NCBI GenBank assembly: GCA_039024295.1
Contig: JBCDIQ010000311.1
Span: 1-7,097 of the forward strand
Length of the DNA: 7,097 nt
Direction of reading: 5' to 3'
Source: JBCDIQ01 sp039024295
GTDB lineage: Bacteria; Bacteroidota; Bacteroidia; J057
The notes under the pieces were generated by a model. The model made no database searches and was not told where the DNA came from. It saw only the letters and a list, made by a program, of their open reading frames with translations. This document shows positions 1 to 5,572 of the stretch, piece after piece. Numbering within the stretch: the stretch's first letter is position 1; each line of letters starts with the position of its first letter. Made by a program: the position numbers and the translations under genes.

Positions 1-520
1 CGATAGAAGCCTTTTCCAGGACGTGGGCATTGAGGTTAAACCCGACTACAGCCGCCCGAGCGGAAGCATCTAAGGGTAAGGATTCCACATCTAGCGCATA
101 GACCGTAAGAATATACGTATGAATTCCGTGCCCCGCAGGAGGGCAGGGCCCGCCATATCCCAGGGTTCCATAGTCTGTTTTGATTTGGACAGCTCCTTCG
201 GGCATGAGGTTGCTTTCCGGATTGCCCGCTCCTGCTTCCAGTGAAGTCGTTCTGGTTGGGAGGTTGAACGCCAGCCAATGCCACCATCCGCTTCCAGTTG
301 GTGCGTCGGGGTCATACATTGTTATGGCGTAGCTTTTTGTTCCCTCTGGAGGATTTTCCCAGCTGAGTTGAGGTGAGACGTTTTCACCCCCACATCCGGT
401 AAATACTTCTTTTAAGGTAGCTTGTCCGCCCACGGTGTTACTTTTCAGGGTGAACGTCTGGCCATATGAGGTGTTCCAGGTAAACAGTCCTGCCAGCAGG
501 ACGATTGCATATATTCTCAT
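1..520 (-). CDS. YbhB/YbcL-family (PEBP, Raf kinase inhibitor-like) secreted protein, C-terminus cut off by window edge
   Basis: The reverse strand from the ATG at 518-520 stays open for 173 codons to the window edge. The product begins with a signal peptide (MRIYAIVLLAGLFTWNTSYG, probable cleavage before Gln21), so it should be exported to the periplasm. The mature part carries PEBP-family hallmarks: SPQLSWENPPEGTKSYAITM, then the ligand-pocket motif DPDAPTGSGWWHW (about residues 70-82), then GYGGPCPPAGHGIHTYILTVYALD (two overlapping halves of one conserved stretch, about 121-144). The last visible residues (HVLEKASI) match the usual end of the family, so probably only about ten residues are missing. 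Members bind phospholipid or small anionic ligands in vitro; the bacterial role is not settled. It lies 91 bases downstream of the AraC-type regulator on the same strand, which may control it. A TTG six codons upstream is in frame, but the ATG gives the normal signal peptide. Confidence 0.92.
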   Translation of the reverse strand, partial: MRIYAIVLLAGLFTWNTSYGQTFTLKSNTVGGQATLKEVFTGCGGENVSPQLSWENPPEGTKSYAITMYDPDAPTGSGWWHWLAFNLPTRTTSLEAGAGNPESNLMPEGAVQIKTDYGTLGYGGPCPPAGHGIHTYILTVYALDVESLPLDASARAAVVGFNLNAHVLEKASI

Positions 521-541
521 GAGTAAAATATTAGGTTTACT

Positions 542-549
542 CAAAGGTA
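542..549 (-). promoter_or_regulatory. possible -7 element (TACCTTTG) of the PEBP gene
   Basis: On the minus strand TACCTTTG matches the Bacteroidota -7 consensus TAnnTTTG exactly and lies 21 bases before the PEBP start codon. No TTG-type -33 element is present at the expected 19-base distance, so the call is weak. If real, the PEBP gene can be transcribed separately from the AraC gene. Confidence 0.3.
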
Positions 550-611
550 GGTAAGTTCTGTCAGTCCGTCCTATCTCGAAATGGTCAATAACTGTAGGGA
601 TCTGGTCAGGA

Positions 612-1451
612 TCAGGAATGGTGTTGCTCCTGGTACTGCCGGGGAGATTGGCCGTACAATCGTTGGAATGCCTGTGAGAAACTTGAAAGGGATTCATATC
701 CTGCTTCCGGGAAGACTTCCGAAGGACGCATGCCTTTCACGGCCAGCAGGTAAGCTGCTTTTTTGAGCCGTTGGCCTTGGAGCCATTTCTGGGGGCTGGT
801 GTGAAATTGCCTGCGAAAGGTGCGCTGAAAGGTGGAAATGCTCATATGGCACAGAAAAGCCATTTCCTCCAATGACAAGGGATGGTCCACCGCGTGTAAG
901 GCCACCTCCAGGACTTGTTCCTGTTTTGGCTGTGCGGGCGCAAATAAAAAGTCGATCAACCTCTGCCCGTGTGTCGCCTGTAAATACAGCATGAGTTCCT
1001 CAAACTTTACGGCAAGTAAATCCTGGGCATTCAGGGAGGGAAGTGCCCTCAATGAATTCACAAACGCCAGTAGAAACGAGTCGTAAGGCAGTTTTAGGCA
1101 GGAATCCATCTGAGGCTCCAGAGAAGGTTCAATTTGGTACTTGTGGCAAAAAGTTCGTAGTGCTTGTGTGGTAGAAAAAAACAATTGGCTCCTGTATCGG
1201 GCCTGATCAGAGATTTTCTCTGTCATCAGGCAATGCCCTGCCTTCAACACCAAAAAATGGGTGGGCGTAGCAGTTATGGTGTCATCTGCAAGGAAAACTG
1301 TTTTAGTCCCATCCTGTAAAAAGCTGAACAAATTTCCGGAAAGTGCCACTTGCGCCCGTTCGGTATTGACCTCACTGGTGTAGTCATACACAAAAAAATC
1401 AGGGGCTTCCTGATGATTGTGGAAATATGAAGGGAGGTGGTAGGTGGGCAT
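612..1451 (-). CDS. AraC-family transcriptional regulator
   Basis: A 279-residue DNA-binding regulator. The C-terminal third has the two helix-turn-helix units of the AraC/XylS fold: LSLEEMAFLCHMSISTFQRT followed by FRRQF (about residues 192-217), and the second unit MRPSEVFPEAGYESLSSFSQ leading to AFQRLYGQSPRQYQ (about 241-274). The N-terminal part (SGNLFSFLQDGTKTVFLADD, then FLVLKAGHCLMTE) resembles the cupin-like sensor domain of ExsA-type AraC regulators. I chose the ATG at 1451. The longer reading frame starts with TTG at 1496, would overlap the upstream gene by 35 bases and adds 15 residues that do not look like the family. The start is 10 bases after the stop of the small protein gene upstream, so it may be co-transcribed with it. 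The likely target is its own neighbourhood, for example the PEBP gene 91 bases downstream; the inducer is unknown. Confidence 0.9.
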   Translation of the reverse strand: MPTYHLPSYFHNHQEAPDFFVYDYTSEVNTERAQVALSGNLFSFLQDGTKTVFLADDTITATPTHFLVLKAGHCLMTEKISDQARYRSQLFFSTTQALRTFCHKYQIEPSLEPQMDSCLKLPYDSFLLAFVNSLRALPSLNAQDLLAVKFEELMLYLQATHGQRLIDFLFAPAQPKQEQVLEVALHAVDHPLSLEEMAFLCHMSISTFQRTFRRQFHTSPQKWLQGQRLKKAAYLLAVKGMRPSEVFPEAGYESLSSFSQAFQRLYGQSPRQYQEQHHS

Positions 1452-1461
1452 GGGAGGTAAA

Positions 1462-1971
1462 TTATGCTTTGATTGGAAATCTAGGCCCACGCTCAATATA
1501 TAGCCTTCTTCCTAGATTTTCTCTTACGAACTTTTGTTGGAGGGTACGAGATATATCAGATTTATTTCTCACCCTTTTTACTGTCTTTGCCGTTCCCCCG
1601 ACAATAATCCCTTCAATTCGATCGAGTTTAAGGCACTTGGTAGCTTGGTTTTTTTCTCGAAGAAACTGAATGGTCGCTTTCAACTGGTCATAACAATGGT
1701 CCAGCTTTTTCGCGTTTCCTGCTAGTTCCACCACGAAGATTTCATTTTTCCATGGATTAGGTGGGTTGTTATTACGAGCAAATATGAAGTCACACCTAAC
1801 CGCTCTCTTAGACATTATCTCGTCTATATCTATCCTACAAAAGGTTTTACCGCTTGTCTTTATAGAAAAACGCTTCTTCTGATGTGATCCGGTCCCATTT
1901 TGACAATCGTAGGCATGTTGATTACCCCCAATAATCCCAAACCATATCTGGCATTCCTTACAAATTGGCAT
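1462..1971 (-). CDS. small Cys/His-rich protein, possible PD-(D/E)XK-like nuclease, partner of the AAA15 ATPase
   Basis: A 169-residue protein I do not recognise by name. The N-terminus has Cys4-x2-Cys7-x11-His19-x3-Cys23, a plausible zinc-binding knuckle. The middle, RCDFIF (Asp61), then about 20 residues, then FVVELAGNAKKLDHCYDQL (Glu82, Gln96), has the layout of a PD-(D/E)XK core, in which a strand with Asp is followed by a strand reading (V)VELKG and a helix with QL. Here the usual Lys of E-x-K is Ala84, so the catalytic set is incomplete or rearranged (Lys88 and Lys89 are close). The C-terminus is basic. The reading frame can open with TTG at 1977, but the ATG at 1971 gives 14 bases of overlap with the ATPase gene and is preferred. 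The tight overlap argues for translational coupling and for a joint function with the ATPase. The nuclease idea rests on motif layout only. Confidence 0.72.
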   Translation of the reverse strand: MPICKECQIWFGIIGGNQHAYDCQNGTGSHQKKRFSIKTSGKTFCRIDIDEIMSKRAVRCDFIFARNNNPPNPWKNEIFVVELAGNAKKLDHCYDQLKATIQFLREKNQATKCLKLDRIEGIIVGGTAKTVKRVRNKSDISRTLQQKFVRENLGRRLYIERGPRFPIKA

Positions 1972-3352
1972 AGTCAAATCCCAGGGCTAATATTTCAGTG
2001 TATGTTTCTTCCATTTCCTCGGCGATTTGGTCCACGTAATCAGCTATGATGCCTTTCCGCTCTTCACTCAAGGCACTGATAAATTCTCCATCTTTCAAAA
2101 ACCAAGCACCTACTTGATCAAAACGCAGCCGAGCAGGGGGTTCTAAGCCAGCTTTTTCTGTGATGGCATCGCTTAATTTAGGGTATTCTGCTGCCATTTC
2201 ACCAGCTTGGATCAGGTTGTCAATTGCCAATAGCGTATACGGGCTGTGGGTAGGAAGAATGATTTGATTGCCGGGATTGGCAGATATAAAGCAAGCGATT
2301 GCTTCCATCAATGCCTTTTGGCTGGTAGGGAATAGGTGGGATTCGGGTTCTTCGTAGATTCGGCAGGCGGGTTTTTCAGAAAGTGAAGCTGAGTATAAGT
2401 CCTGGAACAGCCTTATGACCGCCTGCTGACCGGAAGATGCGTTTTGTAAATCAACAAACTGGTTATCTCGAATTCTTATTCTTTCAACATCTTTTGAAGC
2501 TGAGTACTCTCCCTTAAGAACACGGTATGTACGTTTCTCTATTACATCTAATAATAATTTAAGCTCCTCTGATAGAGGTTTACCCGATAAGAATTCCTTA
2601 TTCAAGCGTAATCCTTCAAATCCTCCCTCAAATTTATAAGCCCTAACTAGATCATCGTTGTACTGAATAAAGTTGTAAAAAATGTACTCATTACTTCTGT
2701 CGACTGGTATTGAAAAGTCAATATTATGTTTTATGCTGGCATAAAAATCCTTCATTGAGTTGCTTAGTGCGACTACTATACCTCTGTTATCTGGAATTAA
2801 GACTATATCGTTTTTAAGCCCCCATTTACTCAAAGTCTCTTTAACCGAATCGGTAAACCCCATCAGCGCAATAAATTTACCACTTCCTTTATCGTTGACT
2901 GGGTATTTTGGAGAAATATGTTGCCTAGAAGAATTTAATTCAGCTTCAAGCTCAGAAAGAGACGGATTATTCAAGGATTTTAAATCGATTTTAAGTCGAT
3001 CATCAGACTTTTGAAGAATAATTTTCTGATGGGTTGGGGATTGATATTCTATAAAAAAGTCATCAAAATGCCGTATGGAACCAAAAAGTGTGGCGAAATG
3101 ATTGGTCAAAGCATTTTCAAATAGTACTTCAATTCCATCCTCAATTTCATCTTCAGGTAATGGCCTCTGAGCTATGCTAATTAGGCTTTGATTTAATTCA
3201 AACCCCAACGTCTTAAAAAAGTAAATCAACTTTGCCAGCGTACTCTTCCCACTGGCTTGTTCCCCCATAAATACATTTACAGGCTTCACCGGAATGGGAA
3301 TCCCTGCTTCGTTTCGAATGGCTTTGAATCGCTGTACGAGGAGTTGCTCCAT
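1958..3352 (-). CDS. AAA15/OLD-like ABC-type ATPase (no TOPRIM domain)
   Basis: A 464-residue cytoplasmic ATPase of the SMC/ABC-related AAA_15/AAA_21 type. Walker A is GEQASGKST (residues 30-38) after an N-terminal strand (LLVQRFKAIRNEAG). The ABC-signature-like motif is ASSGQQ (305-310), Walker B is RIYEEPESHLFP (331-342, paired Glu334/Glu335), and the H-loop is PTHSPY (367-372, His369). The end, FDQVGAWFLKDGEF (411-424), is typical of this family. All ATP-site motifs are intact. Between about 60 and 300 lies the variable lid region instead of a coiled coil. After the H-loop only about 95 residues remain, too few for the TOPRIM nuclease of OLD or GajA. The gene begins 82 bases after the T-run of the hsp20 terminator, so it should have its own promoter, though I found no clear one. 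It overlaps the small protein gene downstream. Such ATPase/effector pairs often serve in anti-phage defence, which is an inference here. Confidence 0.9.
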   Translation of the reverse strand: MEQLLVQRFKAIRNEAGIPIPVKPVNVFMGEQASGKSTLAKLIYFFKTLGFELNQSLISIAQRPLPEDEIEDGIEVLFENALTNHFATLFGSIRHFDDFFIEYQSPTHQKIILQKSDDRLKIDLKSLNNPSLSELEAELNSSRQHISPKYPVNDKGSGKFIALMGFTDSVKETLSKWGLKNDIVLIPDNRGIVVALSNSMKDFYASIKHNIDFSIPVDRSNEYIFYNFIQYNDDLVRAYKFEGGFEGLRLNKEFLSGKPLSEELKLLLDVIEKRTYRVLKGEYSASKDVERIRIRDNQFVDLQNASSGQQAVIRLFQDLYSASLSEKPACRIYEEPESHLFPTSQKALMEAIACFISANPGNQIILPTHSPYTLLAIDNLIQAGEMAAEYPKLSDAITEKAGLEPPARLRFDQVGAWFLKDGEFISALSEERKGIIADYVDQIAEEMEETYTEILALGFDYANL

Positions 3353-3434
3353 ACTTCAATATACGTCAAATCCCTAAAAAGGTGAAAAATGGATGGATAG
3401 CCTATTCTGAGCAGATTGCCCTACAATTTTGACC

Positions 3435-3472
3435 AAAAAAAGACAGGACAGACCCTGGCAGGCCTGCCCTGT
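3435..3472 (-). terminator. intrinsic terminator of the hsp20 gene
   Basis: On the minus strand ACAGGGCAG (3464-3472) pairs with CTGTCCTGT (3443-3451) in a nine-base-pair stem with one G-T wobble and a 12-base loop, followed after one C by seven T (3435-3441). It lies about 50 bases past the hsp20 stop and separates hsp20 from the ATPase module. The 12-base palindrome GGCAGGCCTGCC (3457-3468) covers parts of the left arm and loop. Confidence 0.8.
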
Positions 3473-3522
3473 ACCCTCACTCACTCTCTATCATGAAAAA
3501 TATCAAACACCTATCTATTCTA

Positions 3523-3963
3523 TCAGGAGATGTCAATTACCCGCTTGGGCTGCACCTTTGCTTCTTCGCGCTTAGGCAAGGTCAGGTGCAGGATGCCATC
3601 TTCATATGTTGCTGAAATACCTTCGGTATTCACAGAATCTGGCAACGTAAAGGCCCGGCGGAAAGAGCTGTAGCTAAACTCGCGGCGGGTATACGTGCCA
3701 TCTTCTTTCGTTTCTTCAGTTTCTGTTTTTTGCTCAGAAGAGATCACCAATCTGTTGTTGTCCAGGTTGATGGAAAAATCTTCTTTCTTCAGTCCAGGAG
3801 CAGCTACTTCAATGCCGAAGCTGTCATCATGCTCGCTGATGTTCACTGCTGGAACTTGGCTGTTGGTAAAGCCTTCGTGGTTGAACAAGTCCCGAGTTAA
3901 GAAGTCGTCAAACATGTTGCTGAAGCTCGGGAACAATTCGCGGTTTCGTTTGATCAATGACAT
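3523..3963 (-). CDS. hsp20: Hsp20/alpha-crystallin family small heat-shock protein
   Basis: A 146-residue ATP-independent holdase chaperone of the cytoplasm, which binds unfolding proteins under stress and keeps them refoldable. The order is typical: a short N-terminal arm with LFPSFSNMFDDFL (about 10-22); an alpha-crystallin domain starting at VPAVNISEHDDSFGIEVAAPG and running through KKEDFSINLDNNRLVIS, EFSYSSFRRAFTLPDSVN and ATYEDGILHLTLPK; and the C-terminal I-x-I motif (IDI in RVIDIS) that docks on neighbouring dimers during oligomer assembly. The length is normal for bacterial class A members. The ATG at 3963 is the natural start. It is a single-gene unit, with its own terminator about 50 bases downstream and a long upstream region carrying an inverted repeat. 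No CIRCE element is seen. Confidence 0.96.
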   Translation of the reverse strand: MSLIKRNRELFPSFSNMFDDFLTRDLFNHEGFTNSQVPAVNISEHDDSFGIEVAAPGLKKEDFSINLDNNRLVISSEQKTETEETKEDGTYTRREFSYSSFRRAFTLPDSVNTEGISATYEDGILHLTLPKREEAKVQPKRVIDIS

Positions 3964-4250
3964 AATTCGTTTCGTTTTTAAGGTTTATGTTTTCAAATGT
4001 GTTACGCCAATTAAGAGGCAAGGTATATGCCAATGCAATTTTTGTGACATTATGGCTTGTTTTATCTATTTTATCTGTCACTTTGGCTGTTTTAAGGAAT
4101 ATTGATCTGAAAAAACAACAGACTTCCCACTTGTCCCCCCCTTCGATATGATAAAATAAAGGCTAAGCCTGTAGCCCTGCTATTTGAGGCCTACGTGTAA
4201 AACCAAGAAGGGAATGGGGAGCATTTTTTCAAATAAATCCTCCCTCCCCA
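3964..4250. other. intergenic region between hsp20 and the truncated DUF4331 copy
   Basis: No credible gene lies here. The part next to hsp20 holds the inverted repeat GTGACA/TGTCAC (4044-4049 and 4076-4081), which encloses a tandem TTTTATCTA/TTTTATCTG (4060-4077). A weak -7-like CACATTTG occurs on the minus strand nearer hsp20, without a good -33. Further right is a small hairpin AGGCTAAGCCT and an eight-base inverted repeat ending at 4251, listed separately. Upstream signals for hsp20 (leftward) and for the truncated copy (rightward) must both lie in this stretch. Confidence 0.6.
4044..4081. repeat. inverted repeat GTGACA...TGTCAC with internal tandem 9-mer upstream of hsp20
   Basis: GTGACA at 4044-4049 and TGTCAC at 4076-4081 are perfect six-base inverted arms 26 bases apart, centred about 100 bases upstream of the hsp20 start. 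The spacer contains TTTTATCTA (4060-4068) directly followed by TTTTATCTG (4069-4077), a tandem repeat with one mismatch whose last two bases overlap the right arm. The position would suit a regulator site, but six-base arms can arise by chance. Confidence 0.35.
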
Positions 4251-4251
4251 T
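4214..4251. repeat. eight-base inverted repeat next to the promoter of the truncated DUF4331 copy
   Basis: ATGGGGAG (4214-4221) and CTCCCCAT (4244-4251) are perfect inverted arms separated by 22 AT-rich bases that include six T. The right arm ends three bases before the TACTTTTG -7-like element. The intact DUF4331 gene lacks these arms at the corresponding place. It may be an operator or a hairpin. Confidence 0.4.
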
Positions 4252-4496
4252 CTCTACTTTTGTACTTCTTAATGTGGGTGTTTCATCTTCTCGCTAAAGG
4301 ATATCCCAATAACCAGACAATGACCACCAATTGCCATTCCTACGTTTATCAAAACCTAATGAATCGTTTTACCAGCGTATTCAGCATGCTGGCCATGCTA
4401 GCAGTCGGTGTATACCTGGTTGAGGCTGAATATATTGACGCACCTGATGTAACCAACACCACTTCTGACATTGCAGACTTCTATGCATTCGAAAGT
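4251..4496 (+). repeat. direct repeat copy A: leader plus 5' end of a DUF4331 gene
   Basis: This segment aligns with 5451-5710. Shared anchors are TCTCTAC, TTTGTACTTC, CGCT(A/G)AAGG, ATTGCC-TTCC-TACGTTTA-TCAAAA-TC and then the first 46 codons. By hand count the coding part matches at 120 of 138 bases, and the last 21 codons at 61 of 63. The leader is more diverged and needs small gaps. Confidence 0.85.
4255..4262 (+). promoter_or_regulatory. possible -7 element (TACTTTTG) of the truncated DUF4331 copy
   Basis: TACTTTTG fits the Bacteroidota -7 consensus TAnnTTTG exactly and is followed by a leader of about 95 bases. The aligned place in the intact copy reads CCACTTTG (5460-5467), which keeps TTTG but loses TA. 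No TTTG is found 19 bases upstream in either copy; both share a TTTTTCAAA stretch about 25 bases upstream. Confidence 0.35.
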
Positions 4497-4523
4497 CAGG
4501 GTTTTCCGATGAAAAAACCGTGA
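4359..4523 (+). pseudogene. truncated 5' duplicate of the neighbouring DUF4331 gene
   Basis: The ATG at 4359 opens a frame of 54 codons. The first 46 residues correspond position by position to the intact protein at 5573: a signal or anchor segment (MNRFTSVFSMLAMLAVGVYL) and then the family motif IDAPDVTNTTSDIADFYAFES. After YAFES the match stops abruptly; eight unrelated residues follow to the TGA. The +1 frame after the break reads SDEKTVMLNL, faintly like FDENVLIEVN of the intact gene, which could mark an internal deletion plus frameshift, but this is weak. The conserved late part of the fragment suggests recent duplication, recombination or residual selection. It might still give a short exported peptide. 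A reading starting near 4260 merely extends through the leader and is not a real start. Confidence 0.75.
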
Positions 4524-4738
4524 TGTTGAATCTCTTGAAAATCCGACTAATTGCTGGATTTACGTGTAGACTAAAGTGCTTTGATATAGAAATATGAGCG
4601 TAATCTGTTACATGCGGCAAGTAATGGCCCTATTCACTAGATAATCTTCTGTGATCATATGACGACTTAAATAAATGGGGCGCACGCAACCTTTCACAGC
4701 AAGGAATAGTAGCACAAAAAACTTATAACGACCAGTCC
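4524..4738. other. gene-free spacer between the truncated copy and the small-protein operon
   Basis: The two flanking units converge here. I see no coding sequence, RNA gene or convincing terminator hairpin. The stretch 4597-4646 resembles the DUF4331 leader at 5477-5557 in order: AGCGTA, ACATG, the identical 11-mer CGGCAAGTAAT (4615-4625 versus 5527-5537), GCC and TAATC. It is therefore possibly a third, internally deleted copy of that leader. Confidence 0.4.
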
Positions 4739-5059
4739 CTACCTTCTCCCAAACCAAAACTTCCACAGCAAGCTGAGCACTGCACCCAAAGATCGGATAC
4801 TGGGCGATTGGCCAGGCGACCAGCTCAATAGCTGCCGGGAGCCAATCCGAATGAAAATCTGCTGAGCCAGCGGGTTGGTGAGCCGCCAAATGCGAAGCAG
4901 GCTGAGCCGTTCCGGATAAGCCGTACGCAATAGCTGGAAGCCTTCAAGGATCGCTTGGTTATCACTTGCTTGCAGCAGCAGGCCTTCCGGGCTATGCTCT
5001 ATGTGTAAATAACCTCCGCTCGGAGCTTCAAAGCGGAGGTCACCTTCAATCCGTAACAT
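4739..5059 (-). CDS. hypothetical protein, 106 aa, second gene of a coupled pair
   Basis: I do not recognise this protein. It begins LRIEGDLRFEAPSGGYLHIE, a beta-rich stretch, continues with GLLLQASDNQAILEGFQLLR, and ends with a hydrophobic, tryptophan-rich segment (SLGAVLSLLWKFWFGRR, about residues 90-106) that could be an amphipathic or membrane-touching helix with a basic tail. No signal peptide is present. Its ATG shares one base with the stop of the preceding gene (TGATG at 5061-5057), the classic arrangement for translational coupling, which supports both frames being real. A longer frame at 4608-4889 on the same strand is an overlapping shadow. Start and stop are clear; the function is unknown. 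Confidence 0.72.
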   Translation of the reverse strand: MLRIEGDLRFEAPSGGYLHIEHSPEGLLLQASDNQAILEGFQLLRTAYPERLSLLRIWRLTNPLAQQIFIRIGSRQLLSWSPGQSPSIRSLGAVLSLLWKFWFGRR

Positions 5060-5271
5060 CAGCCGCCTGGCTTATCTTGTTGGTTGTCGGTGGTGCGAAC
5101 ACGCAGGGCACCGTTCATTTTCCACTTTGCAGCGGGTGCATTGTCGTCGGTACTTGCAGGTACACACAGCTCAAAATTATCGAATTCGTAGGTGATTTCT
5201 GCGTTGCGCCCGGTGAGCTTGTCGTATAGCCCAATGGCTAGTTCGGGCCAGTTTTTGGTATTATCTGCCAT
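5059..5271 (-). CDS. hypothetical protein, 70 aa, first gene of a coupled pair
   Basis: A small soluble protein without signal peptide or membrane segment: an N-terminal helix (NWPELAIGLYDKLTGRNAEI), then strand-like ITYEFDNFELCVPAS and AAKWKMNGALRVRTTDN. It looks like a compact, conserved alpha/beta domain and not random reading, but I cannot attach a function; I have only a vague sense that similar small proteins occur in other Bacteroidota. The ATG at 5271 is preceded by a good promoter (5304-5334). The stop TGA overlaps the ATG of the 106-aa gene, so the two are probably made together. The pair lies between the truncated and the intact copies of a DUF4331 gene, on the opposite strand. Confidence 0.75.
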   Translation of the reverse strand: MADNTKNWPELAIGLYDKLTGRNAEITYEFDNFELCVPASTDDNAPAAKWKMNGALRVRTTDNQQDKPGG

Positions 5272-5572
5272 GAGTAAATTGGTTTATAATGATACGTTTA
5301 CATCAACCCTATGCTAACTGGAATAATTTTCAAGTGTTCCCCGTATCGTAAAAGTCATATACATCACTAAGGGGGGAAGTTATCCTTGAGTCAAAGGGTT
5401 CCTGGCACGGTATTACCCCTCATTTTCAGCTTTTTCAAAAAAATATCTGTTCTCTACATCCACTTTGTACTTCCCCAGCGTAGGTATTGCACATGATCGC
5501 TGAAGGGTACCCACATCAGCAAATTACGGCAAGTAATTGCCTTCCTTACGTTTAATCAAAAATCAACTTTAA
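5272..5572. other. divergent intergenic region between the small-protein operon and the DUF4331 operon
   Basis: No gene fits here. The left part holds the leftward promoter of the 70/106-aa pair. The right part (from 5451) is the second copy of the duplicated leader with the partial -7 element CCACTTTG (5460-5467) and about 105 bases of leader before the ATG at 5573. The middle (5341-5440) shows no recognisable signal. Confidence 0.6.
5304..5334 (-). promoter_or_regulatory. Bacteroidota-type promoter of the 70/106-aa operon
   Basis: On the minus strand CTTG (5331-5334) is followed by exactly 19 bases and then TAGGGTTG (5304-5311), close to the Bacteroidota consensus TTTG-N19-TAnnTTTG with one mismatch in each element. 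The -7 element ends 32 bases before the start codon at 5271, giving a leader of roughly 25 bases. Confidence 0.55.

Noticed and set aside
36..315. Two minus-strand frames in the PEBP region
   Set aside because: They are out of frame with the clear PEBP coding sequence and have no family features.
832..1086. Plus-strand frame opposite the AraC gene
   Set aside because: It is the antisense shadow of the conserved helix-turn-helix coding sequence.
1452..1496. Longer AraC reading frame from 1496
   Set aside because: It starts with TTG, overlaps the upstream gene and adds residues unlike the family; ATG at 1451 is better.
1972..1977. Longer start of the small Cys/His-rich protein at 1977
   Set aside because: It is a TTG only two codons before an ATG.
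1958..3352. Naming the ATPase as OLD nuclease, GajA, PtuA or AriA
   Set aside because: The chain is too short after the H-loop for a TOPRIM domain, and the neighbour has no HNH, TOPRIM or helicase motif. The shared ATPase motifs alone cannot decide among these families.
3457..3468. Palindrome GGCAGGCCTGCC as an operator
   Set aside because: It is explained by the intrinsic terminator structure of hsp20 that contains it.
3695..4105. 136-codon plus-strand frame across the hsp20 start
   Set aside because: It is antisense to the Hsp20 domain and its remainder runs through the AT-rich upstream region.
4608..4889. 93-codon minus-strand frame overlapping the 106-aa gene
   Set aside because: It lies in another frame of a better-supported gene with a coupled start, and has no recognisable content.
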